DNA from: Streptomyces sp. YIM 130001
GTDB taxonomy: Bacteria > Actinomycetota > Actinomycetes > Streptomycetales > Streptomycetaceae
Reading direction: 5' to 3'
DNA length: 64,000 nucleotides
Assembly (NCBI RefSeq): GCF_003574445.1
Contig: NZ_KZ984551.1
Location: 132,262-196,261 of the forward strand
Part shown: positions 57,287 through 64,000 of the stretch, piece after piece
Layout: the number at the start of each line of letters is the position of its first letter
Numbering within the stretch: position 1 is the first letter of the stretch
The notes under the pieces: generated by a model
Told to the model about the DNA's origin: nothing
Databases searched by the model: none
What the model saw: the letters and a program-made list of their open reading frames with translations, nothing else
Program-made: the position numbers and the translations under genes

Positions 57287-58492
57287 TCAGGAGTCCGGTC
57301 GGTCCAGTTGGGCGGAGATCAGGAAGGCGACCGACCGGTCGCGTTCGGTCCAGACGCGGGTGTCCAGCTCGACGGACTGCAGCAGTGCGCACTCGACGAC
57401 GTACCCGTGCTCGACCAGATCGCGGCCGATCAGCTCGGCCTGGTCCCGGGTCGCGGCATGCGTGACGATCCGCTCGGGACGCCGGTCGGCGACAGCTGCG
57501 ACCACCGGAGCGCCGCCTCCGCCGATCCGTACGACATCCGGTTCCGGCAGGTCCTCGAGTACGTGCGGGGCGCTTCCGTGCACGACCTGCAGCTGCACCC
57601 CGAACCGGCGGGCGGACGCGGTGGTGCGGCCGCAGGCGTCGGCGTCCCGGTCGACGGCGATCACCGCGGCGCCGAACCGGGCGGCCTCGACGGCGTAGGC
57701 GCCGATTCCGCAGCCGATGTCCCAGACCAGGTCGCCCACTCGCGGTCCGAGGCGGGCGAGTTGGGCGGCGCGCAGCCGTTCGTTCTCGCCCTCGCCGGTG
57801 CCGCCGCCGTACGCCTCGACCGGCAGCGCCCAGCCGCGTGGTTTCGAGCCCGGGTCGCGTCCGGCGATCCAGCCGGTCTCGGCCGCCACCGGGCCGCCGA
57901 TGACGATGACGACGTTGGGGTCGCGCCAGGAGCGGTCGGCCGCGTTGTCGGAGGTGATGACGCTGACCTCCTCGCGTTCCGTGCCGAGTTCCTCGCAGAC
58001 CACGAAGGTGCGGTGCACCCCGGCGAGCAGCAGGGCGAGTTCGGCGGGGCCCGCGCCGGGCGAGGTGAGCACGGCGACCTTGCTGTGGGCTCGGCAGACG
58101 TTCACTGCGCGGCGCAGCGTGCGGCGGTGGGCCACGACGACCTGGGCGTCGTCCCACGGCATCCCGGCCCGGGCGAAGGCCTGGGCGACGGAGGAGACGG
58201 CGGGGACGACCTCGACCTCGAGGCCGTGCTCGGGCGCGCGCAGGGTCCGTACGACACCGAAGAAGCCGGGGTCGCCGTCGGCGATGACCACGGCCGTGCC
58301 GCGGTGTGCGGCGATTCGGCGGGCGGCGAGGCCGAGGCTGCCGAGCCGCACGCGCTCTGCGTGGGCGGGTACTTCGGGGAGTGCCAGATGGTGTGCGGCG
58401 CCCGCGACGAGAGTGGCGGCGCCGAGCGCGGCCCGTGCGGCCTCGGTCAGCGGTGGTCCGTCCCAGCCGATCACCGTCACGCGGTCGGCCAT
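57287..58492 (-). CDS. cobL: Precorrin-6Y C5,15-methyltransferase (CbiE/CbiT fusion)
   Basis: 401 residues from ATG at 58492 with AGGAG upstream. N-terminal CbiE-type methyltransferase (VTVIGWDGPPLTEAARAAL; ADGDPGFFGVVRTL; PAVSSVAQAFARAGMPWDD) and C-terminal CbiT (GDLVWDIGCGIGAYAVEAAR, a SAM-binding Rossmann motif). It methylates C5 and C15 and decarboxylates the acetate side chain. Works upstream of the BluB-CobT protein in cobalamin assembly. Confidence 0.92.
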   Translation of the reverse strand: MADRVTVIGWDGPPLTEAARAALGAATLVAGAAHHLALPEVPAHAERVRLGSLGLAARRIAAHRGTAVVIADGDPGFFGVVRTLRAPEHGLEVEVVPAVSSVAQAFARAGMPWDDAQVVVAHRRTLRRAVNVCRAHSKVAVLTSPGAGPAELALLLAGVHRTFVVCEELGTEREEVSVITSDNAADRSWRDPNVVIVIGGPVAAETGWIAGRDPGSKPRGWALPVEAYGGGTGEGENERLRAAQLARLGPRVGDLVWDIGCGIGAYAVEAARFGAAVIAVDRDADACGRTTASARRFGVQLQVVHGSAPHVLEDLPEPDVVRIGGGGAPVVAAVADRRPERIVTHAATRDQAELIGRDLVEHGYVVECALLQSVELDTRVWTERDRSVAFLISAQLDRPDS

Positions 58493-58556
58493 GGTCGTCA
58501 GTCTCCTGGTGGTTCTCGCCGGGCTTCCTGGGGGCTGCCGCACAGCCGACACCGGG

Positions 58557-58562
58557 AGCCTA
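58557..58562 (-). promoter_or_regulatory. Candidate -10 box of cobL
   Basis: TAGGCT on the - strand, 64 bases before the start codon, in the context GGTAGGCTCCC. No clear TTGACA-type -35 is present. The predicted leader is about 55 bases and ends in CAGGAG, the ribosome binding site. Confidence 0.4.
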
Positions 58563-58642
58563 CCTGCCGGAACCGTTGCGGAACCCCGGGCCACCGTCGC
58601 ACACCAGCTGCAACCAGGACGAACCCGCGGCGGGCCCAGGCG

Positions 58643-59281
58643 TCAGTTCCACTCCGGGAAGGACGTATACCCGGATGCCTCCGCGAACTGCTCACTGACG
58701 CCGTCGAGGTCCTCGGGCAGCAGGCTCCAGACGATGAGGTCGGTACGGAACTCGCTCCACACCCCGGCGCCGTCCCTGGCGCGCGCTATCCAGGCGCCCC
58801 TGAGCACTCCCTCACTGATGCAGCCGATCTTCTGCGCGACCTGCTGGGCAGCGGTGTTGTCGGCGGCGGTGCGCAGTTCGACGCGCTCGAAGCGCTGGTC
58901 GTCGAAGAGCCACTGCACGGCGGCGAGTGCGGCCTCGCTCGCGTACCCCTCACCGCGCGCCCAGGGGGCGACCAGATAGGAGAGTTCGGCGGAACGCACC
59001 CGCCAGTCGGTGTGGCTCAGGCTCACGACGCCGACCAGCCGCTGGGTGAGGAACTCGGTGACGGCGAAGACGATGCCGTGCCCCTGGGACCGCTCGGCGG
59101 GTGCCTGCCGGGTGATCCACGCCTGTGCGTCGTCCCGGGTGTAGGGCTGCGGGACCGTGGTCCAGGAGGTGATCAGCTCGTCGTTCATCATCTCGGTGCA
59201 GGCGTCGACGTCCACGTCCTCGAACGGTCGCAGCACCAGCCGATCGGTGCTGATGGAGATGTCCGGGAAGGTGGTCGTCAT
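58643..59281 (-). CDS. GNAT acetyltransferase, RimJ/RimL-like
   Basis: 212 residues. Typical start TDRLVLRPFEDVDVDACTEM, acetyl-CoA loop YLVAPWARGEGYASEAALAA, and C-terminal AADNTAAQQVAQKIGCISEG. Resembles N-terminal acetylases of ribosomal proteins and the related antibiotic acetyltransferases. The substrate is not known. Single gene between cobL and metQ. Confidence 0.9.
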   Translation of the reverse strand: MTTTFPDISISTDRLVLRPFEDVDVDACTEMMNDELITSWTTVPQPYTRDDAQAWITRQAPAERSQGHGIVFAVTEFLTQRLVGVVSLSHTDWRVRSAELSYLVAPWARGEGYASEAALAAVQWLFDDQRFERVELRTAADNTAAQQVAQKIGCISEGVLRGAWIARARDGAGVWSEFRTDLIVWSLLPEDLDGVSEQFAEASGYTSFPEWN

Positions 59282-59347
59282 CGCGCCGCTCCGTCACTAC
59301 AGGCTGCTGAAGTGCCCCAGCATGCAGCATGCACGCGTACAACTGCA

Positions 59348-59385
59348 CCACGGGGCCCGCACCTTCGCCGGTGCGGACCCCGTGG
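59348..59385. terminator. Hairpin downstream of metQ
   Basis: CCACGGGG and CCGCACC pair with GGTGCGG and CCCCGTGG: a 15-bp stem with one C-A mismatch and loop TTCGCC. It lies 63 bases past the metQ stop. Confidence 0.8.
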
Positions 59386-59447
59386 TAGACGGCTTCGAAG
59401 TGAGCGGTGCGCGGGGCGCGTTCGGCCGCCGCGTACTCGGTGTCCGC

Positions 59448-60284
59448 TCAGAACGACGGGAGGATGGCGCCGTCGAACTCGTCGTCGATGTACTTCTTGA
59501 CCTCGGGCGAGTTCAGCAGCTTGGCGAGCTTCTTCACGCGCGGGTCATCCTCGTTGCCCTTCTTGACGGCGAGGAGATTGGAGTACGGGTTGCCCTTCGC
59601 CTTCTCCTGGACGATCGCGTCCTTGGCGGGGCTGAGCTTGGCCTCGACCGCGTAGTTGCCGTTGATCACCGCGGCGTCGACGTCGCCGAGCGAGCGCGGG
59701 ACCTGGGCCGCCTCGAGCTCCTTGAACTTGATGTTCTTCGGGTTCTTGGCGACGTCCTTCGGGGTGGCGGCGTTGCCGGCGCCCTCCTTGAGGGTGATGA
59801 CGCCGTTGTCGTCGAGGAGCTGGAGGGCGCGGGCCTCGTTGGTGGTGTCGTTCGGGACGGCGACCGTGGCGCCCTTCTTGAGGCCGCCGAGGTCCTTGGT
59901 CTTCTGCGAGTACAGGCCGAGCGGCTCGAGGTGGACGTCGACGACGGGGACGATGTCCGTCTTGTTCTTCTTGTTGAAGTCGTCGAGGTACGGCTTGTGC
60001 TGGAAGAAGTTGGCGCCGACAGAGCCGTCCTGGGTGGCGGTGTTCGGCAGGACGTAGTCGGTGAACTCCTTGACCTCGAGGTCGAGGCCTTCCTTCTTCG
60101 CCAGGTTGTCCTTGACGTAGCCGAGGATCTTGGCGTGCGGGGTGGGGCTGGCTGCGACGATCAGCGGACCGTCCTTGTCGCCGGCGGCGGAGTCCGAACC
60201 GGAGTCGGAGCCGCAGGCGGTGAGCCCGAGGGTGAGGGCTCCGGCAGCGAGGACAGCGGTGGTGATCTTGGCGGTGTTACGCAC
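59448..60284 (-). CDS. metQ: Methionine ABC transporter substrate-binding lipoprotein
   Basis: 278 residues, GTG start. Lipoprotein signal peptide with lipobox LTACGSDSGS (Cys near residue 24). The NlpA/MetQ domain follows (LIVAASPTPHAKIL; VGANFFQHKPYLDDFN; VPNDTTNEARALQLL; AVINGNYAVEA). It captures methionine outside the membrane and delivers it to MetI. Last gene of metNIQ, 54 bases after metI. Confidence 0.95.
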   Translation of the reverse strand: MRNTAKITTAVLAAGALTLGLTACGSDSGSDSAAGDKDGPLIVAASPTPHAKILGYVKDNLAKKEGLDLEVKEFTDYVLPNTATQDGSVGANFFQHKPYLDDFNKKNKTDIVPVVDVHLEPLGLYSQKTKDLGGLKKGATVAVPNDTTNEARALQLLDDNGVITLKEGAGNAATPKDVAKNPKNIKFKELEAAQVPRSLGDVDAAVINGNYAVEAKLSPAKDAIVQEKAKGNPYSNLLAVKKGNEDDPRVKKLAKLLNSPEVKKYIDDEFDGAILPSF

Positions 60285-60338
60285 GAAAAGTGCCTTTCTC
60301 CATGGGTGGTACGACCCCGAAACGGGTGTCGGGGCGTT

Positions 60339-61073
60339 TCAGGAAGCCTTGGTGGGCTCTGCGGCGGCCGGTGCGGGGGTGCGCAGCAGCCGCAGCCTGG
60401 GAGTGGTGGAGCCGCGTCCGCGCCGTGCGAGGGCGCGGGCCGCGAAGTCTCCGGCGAACTGGATGGCGGAGATGACCACGGCGAGCACCGCCACGGTGAT
60501 CCACATCATCCCGGTCTCGAAGCGCTGGTAGCCGTAGCGGATGGCGATGTCGCCGAGTCCGCCCGCGCCGACGGTGCCGGCCATCGCGGAGTAGCCGATG
60601 AGCACGACGATCGTGGTGGTGGCGCTGGAGATCAGCGAGGGCAGCGACTCGGGGATCAGGACCTTGCGTACGACGGTCCAGGTGTTGCCGCCCATCGCCT
60701 GCACGGCCTCGACGAGCCCGTGGTCCACCTCGCGGACCGCCGTCTCGACCAGCCGGGCGAAGAAGGGGATGGCCCCGATGGCGAGCGGCACGATCGCGGC
60801 TTCGACGCCGATCGTGGTGCCGGTGATCCAGCGGGTGAACGACATCAGGGCGACCATCAGGATGATGAAGGGCATCGACCGCGCGATGTTCACGATCTGC
60901 CCGATCACCTTGTTGACGACCGTGTTCTGCAACTGGCCGCCCCGGTCGGTGAGGACCAGGAGCACGCCGAGCGGAAGGCCGCCGACGACGGCGATCAGGG
61001 TGGACCACCCGACCATGTACAGGGTGTCCCAACATGCCTGTTCGAGCAGGGGCTGCATCTCCGACCAGGTCAC
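60339..61073 (-). CDS. metI: Methionine ABC transporter permease
   Basis: 244 residues, GTG start overlapping the metN stop by four bases. Five membrane segments and the BPD permease motif EAVQAMGGNTWTVVRKVLIP (EAA loop). The C-terminal 25 residues are basic then Pro/Ala-rich. Forms the channel with MetN. Confidence 0.95.
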   Translation of the reverse strand: MTWSEMQPLLEQACWDTLYMVGWSTLIAVVGGLPLGVLLVLTDRGGQLQNTVVNKVIGQIVNIARSMPFIILMVALMSFTRWITGTTIGVEAAIVPLAIGAIPFFARLVETAVREVDHGLVEAVQAMGGNTWTVVRKVLIPESLPSLISSATTTIVVLIGYSAMAGTVGAGGLGDIAIRYGYQRFETGMMWITVAVLAVVISAIQFAGDFAARALARRGRGSTTPRLRLLRTPAPAAAEPTKAS

Positions 61074-62116
61074 TTGGCGCCCTCCTTGACGAGCTGGGGT
61101 GCGGCTTCGCCGTCGCGGCCGGCCACCTCGACCTGGAGGCCCTGCTCGCGCAGGAAGCCGATCGGCACCACGTTCTCCTCGAAGCGTCCGGGCAGTTCGA
61201 TGCGCATCCGCCCGACCTGCCGGCCGGCCACGGTGTCCATCGCCGCACCCAGGATCGAGATGTCGATGTTGTACGTACGGGAGAGCTGGGAGATGACCGG
61301 CTGGGTCGCGGCCTCGCCGTGGAAGGTCACGTCGACGACCGTCCGCTCCTCCCCGGACGCCTCGCCGCTGACCGGGAAGAGCGCAGCGGCCAGTTCGGAG
61401 CCGGGAGTGGCGAGCAGTTCGTCGACCGTTCCGGACTCCACGATCCGGCCGTGCTCCATCAGGGCCGCCGAGTCGCAGATGGTCTTCACGACGTCCATCT
61501 CGTGCGTGATGAGCAGGACGGTGAGACCGAGCTGGCGGTTGAGGTCGCGCAGGAGCTCCAGGATGGAGCGGGTGGTCTCCGGGTCGAGGGCGCTGGTCGC
61601 CTCGTCGGAGAGCAGCACCTTGGGGTCGCCGGCCAGCGCGCGGGCGATGCCGACGCGCTGCTTCTGGCCGCCGGAGAGCTGGCTCGGGTAGCTCTTCGCC
61701 TTGTCGGCGAGGCCGACCAGGTCGAGGAGCTCGAGTGCCTTGCGGCTGCGCTCGCGGCCGGTCTTCCCCAGAATCTCCAGGGGAAGTTCGACGTTGTCCT
61801 GCACGGTCCGCGAGGACAGCAGGTTGAAGTGCTGGAAGACCATGCCGATACGGCTGCGCGCCTCGCGCAGTTCCCGGCCGGCCCGGGGGCCGCGGCCGGC
61901 GAGCGCGGTGAGGTCGACGCCGTCCACGGTCACGGAGCCCGTGGTGGGCTTCTCCAGGAGGTTGACGCAGCGGATGAGCGAGGACTTGCCGGCGCCGCTC
62001 TGGCCGATGACGCCGTACACCTCGCCCTCCGGCACATGCAGGTCGACGCCGTCGAGGGCGGTGACCTCGCGGCCGCGAGAGCGGTAGACCTTGGTCAGGC
62101 CCGTAGTGGTGATCAC
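61070..62116 (-). CDS. metN: Methionine ABC transporter ATP-binding protein
   Basis: 348 residues from GTG at 62116 (VITTTGLTKVYRSRGRE). Walker A GQSGAGKSSL, signature LSGGQKQRVGIARAL, Walker B VLLSDEATSALD, then the C-terminal NIL (ACT-like) domain from about residue 265 (AATQPVISQLSRTYNIDIS). In E. coli this domain binds methionine and inhibits transport from inside. The frame is open 32 codons further upstream, but those lie in the leader region and are probably untranslated. Confidence 0.94.
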   Translation of the reverse strand: MITTTGLTKVYRSRGREVTALDGVDLHVPEGEVYGVIGQSGAGKSSLIRCVNLLEKPTTGSVTVDGVDLTALAGRGPRAGRELREARSRIGMVFQHFNLLSSRTVQDNVELPLEILGKTGRERSRKALELLDLVGLADKAKSYPSQLSGGQKQRVGIARALAGDPKVLLSDEATSALDPETTRSILELLRDLNRQLGLTVLLITHEMDVVKTICDSAALMEHGRIVESGTVDELLATPGSELAAALFPVSGEASGEERTVVDVTFHGEAATQPVISQLSRTYNIDISILGAAMDTVAGRQVGRMRIELPGRFEENVVPIGFLREQGLQVEVAGRDGEAAPQLVKEGAK

Positions 62117-62282
62117 TGGGTTTCCGTCACTGTCGAGTGCGCGGCGCAGAGTGCACCGGGCACGGGGGCGTTCGTCTTCTTCGGCGCAGGCGGAGTGCTC
62201 CCCGGGGTTCACGGCGGGGAAGGCGGTCGGCGCGCATGCGCGGGGCAGGCTCGGTCCGACGGGTGCTGCGGTCCGGACACGG

Positions 62283-62308
62283 CTCGCGTTCTCGCTTCGG
62301 GGCGCGAG
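62283..62308 (-). promoter_or_regulatory. Possible attenuator hairpins of metNIQ
   Basis: In the RNA (- strand), the arm CUCGCG (from 62308) can pair either with nearby GCGAG (62295-62291) or with CGCGAG (62288-62283). The two hairpins exclude each other. They lie just past the leader peptide stop (62327) and about 170 bases before metN, as expected of an attenuation device. No T-tract follows, so a rho- or ribosome-based mechanism would be needed. Confidence 0.35.
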
Positions 62309-62326
62309 GCGGTGGTGCGGGGGCCC

Positions 62327-62413
62327 TCAGAAGGCGCGCATTCGACACATACAACGAGCACCGGGCGCGGTGTACGCCTCGGTCGCAGGGATGCGGTTGC
62401 TCGTCGTGGTCAT
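62327..62413 (-). CDS. Cys/Met-rich leader peptide of metNIQ
   Basis: 28 codons from ATG 62413: the start MTTTSNRIPATEAYTAPG is followed by ARCMCRMRAF and a stop. The C-terminal pattern Cys-Met-Cys-Arg-Met in five residues, at the place where a ribosome would stall on shortage of sulfur amino acids, and the position 210 bases ahead of a methionine importer, suggest an attenuator-type sensor. GGGGGA lies directly before the ATG, and a promoter-like pair is placed so that the transcript would begin at or near the ATG. Confidence 0.6.
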   Translation of the reverse strand: MTTTSNRIPATEAYTAPGARCMCRMRAF

Positions 62414-62421
62414 GTCCCCCA

Positions 62422-62451
62422 GTAAAACAGACAGCACGACGAGCCGATCAA
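62422..62451 (-). promoter_or_regulatory. Candidate promoter of leader peptide/metNIQ
   Basis: On the - strand, TTGATC (62446-62451), 18 bases, TTTTAC (62422-62427), with the leader ATG eight bases after the -10 box, consistent with a leaderless or very short 5' end. Just upstream, GTCCG-CATAA-CGGAC (62456-62470) is a perfect 5-bp-arm inverted repeat that could be an operator. Confidence 0.4.
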
Positions 62452-62507
62452 CGCTGTCCGCATAACGGACGCGAGGTGCCCGGCATCCGGACGCCCCGCT
62501 CGGAGCC

Positions 62508-63152
62508 TCAGGCCCCGGCGGTGATCTCCAGACCGTCGCCCGTGACCTGCACGGACACCGCGGACAGGTCGGGTACGACGACATCGGCGGTGAGCTGGTC
62601 CGCGCGGTGCGTTGTGGTCAAGGCCACGGTCCGCATCCCGGCCGCACGTCCCGAGGCGAGCCCCGCGGGAGCGTCCTCGAAGACCACGCAGCGCGCCGGG
62701 TCGACACCGAGACGCTCGGCGGCGAGCAGGAACGGCTCGGGGTCGGGCTTGCCGCGGGTGATGTCGTTGGCCGCGATCATCACCGGGAAGTCGATGCCGA
62801 CCTCGTGCAGCCGGGCTGCGGCGAGCGGGCGGGTGGCGGAGGTGACGACGGCCCAGCGGTGGGCGGGCAGCGGCTGCAGGAGTTCCTTGGTCCCGGGCAG
62901 CAGCACGACGCCGCCGGGTACGTCCTCCACCTCGAGGCGCTCGATACGGGAAACGGCCTCGGGCACCTTGTCCACGGGGAGGACCTCGGCGAGGATCTCC
63001 GCGGCGGGGCGGCCGTGCAGATCGACCGAGGCCATGGCCTCGGTGACGCCGTACTCCTGCGCCAGACGGGTCCAGCAGCGGTAGACGGACTCCATGGAGG
63101 AGATCAGGGTGCCGTCGTTGTCGAACAGCAGGGCTTCGGCATGGATCTTCAT
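62508..63152 (-). CDS. HAD-superfamily phosphatase
   Basis: 214 residues from ATG at 63152. Motif I LLFDNDGTLISS (nucleophile Asp and acid Asp), motif II WAVVTSATR, motif III Lys in RGKPDPEPFLLAA and motif IV VFEDAPAGLASGRAAG. Beta-phosphoglucomutase/sugar-phosphatase-like subfamily with helical cap. It lies upstream of the metNIQ leader on the same strand; the substrate may be a sugar phosphate. Confidence 0.92.
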   Translation of the reverse strand: MKIHAEALLFDNDGTLISSMESVYRCWTRLAQEYGVTEAMASVDLHGRPAAEILAEVLPVDKVPEAVSRIERLEVEDVPGGVVLLPGTKELLQPLPAHRWAVVTSATRPLAAARLHEVGIDFPVMIAANDITRGKPDPEPFLLAAERLGVDPARCVVFEDAPAGLASGRAAGMRTVALTTTHRADQLTADVVVPDLSAVSVQVTGDGLEITAGA

Positions 63153-63221
63153 GATGCTCGACCCTACGGGCAGCCCGAGGCCGCGCGCATCGGGCCATGT
63201 GTCCCGTAATAGGCTCACGGC

Positions 63222-63581
63222 ATGCTTGCTGCCCTGACGTTCGCGACCGGTGTGGCCGCGCTCGTGCTCGCCGCGTGGTGCGGTTTCGCGGCCTACCGCG
63301 ACCAGCCCACGAAGGACTGGCACTTCATCGGCATGGCCGTGGTGTCCCTGCTCGCTGTCGCGCAACTGATCGTGGGCATCGTGCAGTTGGCGCGGGGCGA
63401 GCAGCCGGAGCAGGGCACCGTGATCTTCGTCGCCTATCTCGTCGGATCCGCTGCGTGCATTCCGGCGGCGGGCTTTCTGTCGCTGGCCGAGCGCACCCGC
63501 TGGGGCTCGGTGACGGTGGCCGCGGGCGCCGTGGTGCTCGCCGTGCTCGAAGTCCGGCTGCACGACATCTGGGGAGCCTGA
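63222..63581 (+). CDS. Small integral membrane protein
   Basis: 119 residues with four membrane segments (LAALTFATGVAALVLAAWCG; GMAVVSLLAVAQLIVGIVQL; TVIFVAYLVGSAACIPAAGF; SVTVAAGAVVLAVLEV). No motif recognised. The stop is separated by one base from the next start, so the two form an operon, and both products are membrane proteins that may act together. Confidence 0.85.
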   Translation: MLAALTFATGVAALVLAAWCGFAAYRDQPTKDWHFIGMAVVSLLAVAQLIVGIVQLARGEQPEQGTVIFVAYLVGSAACIPAAGFLSLAERTRWGSVTVAAGAVVLAVLEVRLHDIWGA

Positions 63582-63582
63582 G

Positions 63583-64000
63583 ATGACCGACGGACCGGCG
63601 GAGCCCGGTATGGCCGACGAATCGAACGTGGCGGGGGCGGCCGACGGCACGAGCCCGCAGGGTGAGGCCGACGGGCAGCGCGGCACCGGCCGCTCGCGGC
63701 TGATCACCGGCCCCGGTCTGCTGCTGCTCTGGCTGTACGGAGTGATGGTGGTCGGCGCCCTTTCACGCTCGGTGTACCAGATGTCCACCGAGCTCGACCG
63801 GGCGCCGCTCGCCTATTCGCTGTCCGCGCTCGCGGCCGTGGTCTACGCGTTCATCACGTACACCCTGGTCCGCGGCGGTGAGAAGGCCCGCAAGGCCGCC
63901 TTCGCGTGCTGTGCGGCGGAGCTGGCCGGGGTGCTGATCGTGGGCACCTGGACCCTGGTCGAGCCCTCCGCGTTCCCGGACGCCACGGTCTGGTCCGACT
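63583..64000 (+). CDS. Integral membrane protein, truncated by window edge
   Basis: At least 139 residues from ATG at 63583, still open at the end of the window. A soluble acidic N-terminus of about 38 residues, then membrane segments (GPGLLLLWLYGVMVVGALS; YSLSALAAVVYAFITYTLV; ACCAAELAGVLIVGTWTLVE). Follows the previous small membrane protein gene immediately. Family not recognised. Confidence 0.8.
   Translation, partial: MTDGPAEPGMADESNVAGAADGTSPQGEADGQRGTGRSRLITGPGLLLLWLYGVMVVGALSRSVYQMSTELDRAPLAYSLSALAAVVYAFITYTLVRGGEKARKAAFACCAAELAGVLIVGTWTLVEPSAFPDATVWSD

Noticed and set aside
58493..58642. Possible cobalamin riboswitch in the cobL leader (GGTAGGCTCCCGGTGTC and GGAAGCCCGGCGAGAACC on the - strand)
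   Set aside because: The pieces resemble the 5' half of a B12 aptamer only loosely; the CGC-ACTGT segment and B12 box are missing, and GGTAGGCT is better read as a -10 box with a normal ribosome binding site 50 bases later.

Overview
The window is high-GC chromosomal DNA from an actinomycete, almost certainly a Streptomyces. The reasons are the codon bias, GTG/TTG starts, a single recognisable TTA codon, an SsgB sporulation protein that matches the Streptomyces sequence as I remember it, and a long conserved gene order. I recognise hisS-MBL-PPIase-relA-apt-secFD-yajC-ruvBAC-yebC-pdxT-pdxS-pimA-patA-pgsA-HIT-thrS as the same block found in Mycobacterium (Rv2580c to Rv2614c, from memory). I ran no database search, so names rest on motifs and recall.

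Layout. 0.2-3.8 kb (+ strand): an ABC-2 drug-type exporter and a NarL-type two-component system, linked by ATGA/GTGA overlaps and closed by a strong hairpin. 3.9-20.7 kb: housekeeping genes, mostly on the - strand, covering tRNA charging (hisS), stringent response (relA), purine salvage (apt), protein export (secDF, yajC), Holliday junction processing (ruvABC), yebC and PLP synthesis (pdxST). 20.8-23.7 kb: a coupled phosphatidylinositol mannoside operon (pgsA, patA, pimA). 24-31 kb: an EF-G paralogue with a degenerate G4 motif, a membrane protein, a HIT-family hydrolase and thrS. 31-36.7 kb: a DnaQ-like exonuclease carrying a TTA codon, two identical tRNA-Val(CAC) genes bracketing a SRPBCC protein and a large membrane protein, and ssgB. 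36.8-41.8 kb: a CGNR regulator, a thioredoxin-fold protein followed by an 8-bp tandem repeat, a double-GNAT protein and folate genes pabB/pabC.

The stretch 41.8-44.0 kb is the accessory-looking part: two small unrecognised genes, a frameshifted gene and non-coding filler, ending at a cluster of five tRNA genes (Gly, Cys, three Val). 44.5-51 kb holds small proteins, an APH-like kinase, a Ser/Thr kinase whose 3' end overlaps a convergent MOSC gene, a SpoU-type rRNA methylase and a CysG-like methyltransferase. 51.5-58.5 kb is cobalamin synthesis, dominated by a 1777-residue protein that joins BluB and CobT behind a disordered extension of about 1200 residues; two large palindromes follow it. 58.6-64 kb: a GNAT acetyltransferase, the metNIQ methionine importer preceded by a Cys/Met-rich leader peptide, a HAD phosphatase and two small membrane proteins, the last cut by the window edge.

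The candidates for something new are the metNIQ leader peptide with competing hairpins (62.1-62.5 kb), the giant BluB-CobT protein with its downstream palindrome pair (51.4-56.8 kb), and the broken, translationally overlapped gene pair beside the tRNA cluster (42.7-43.3 kb).
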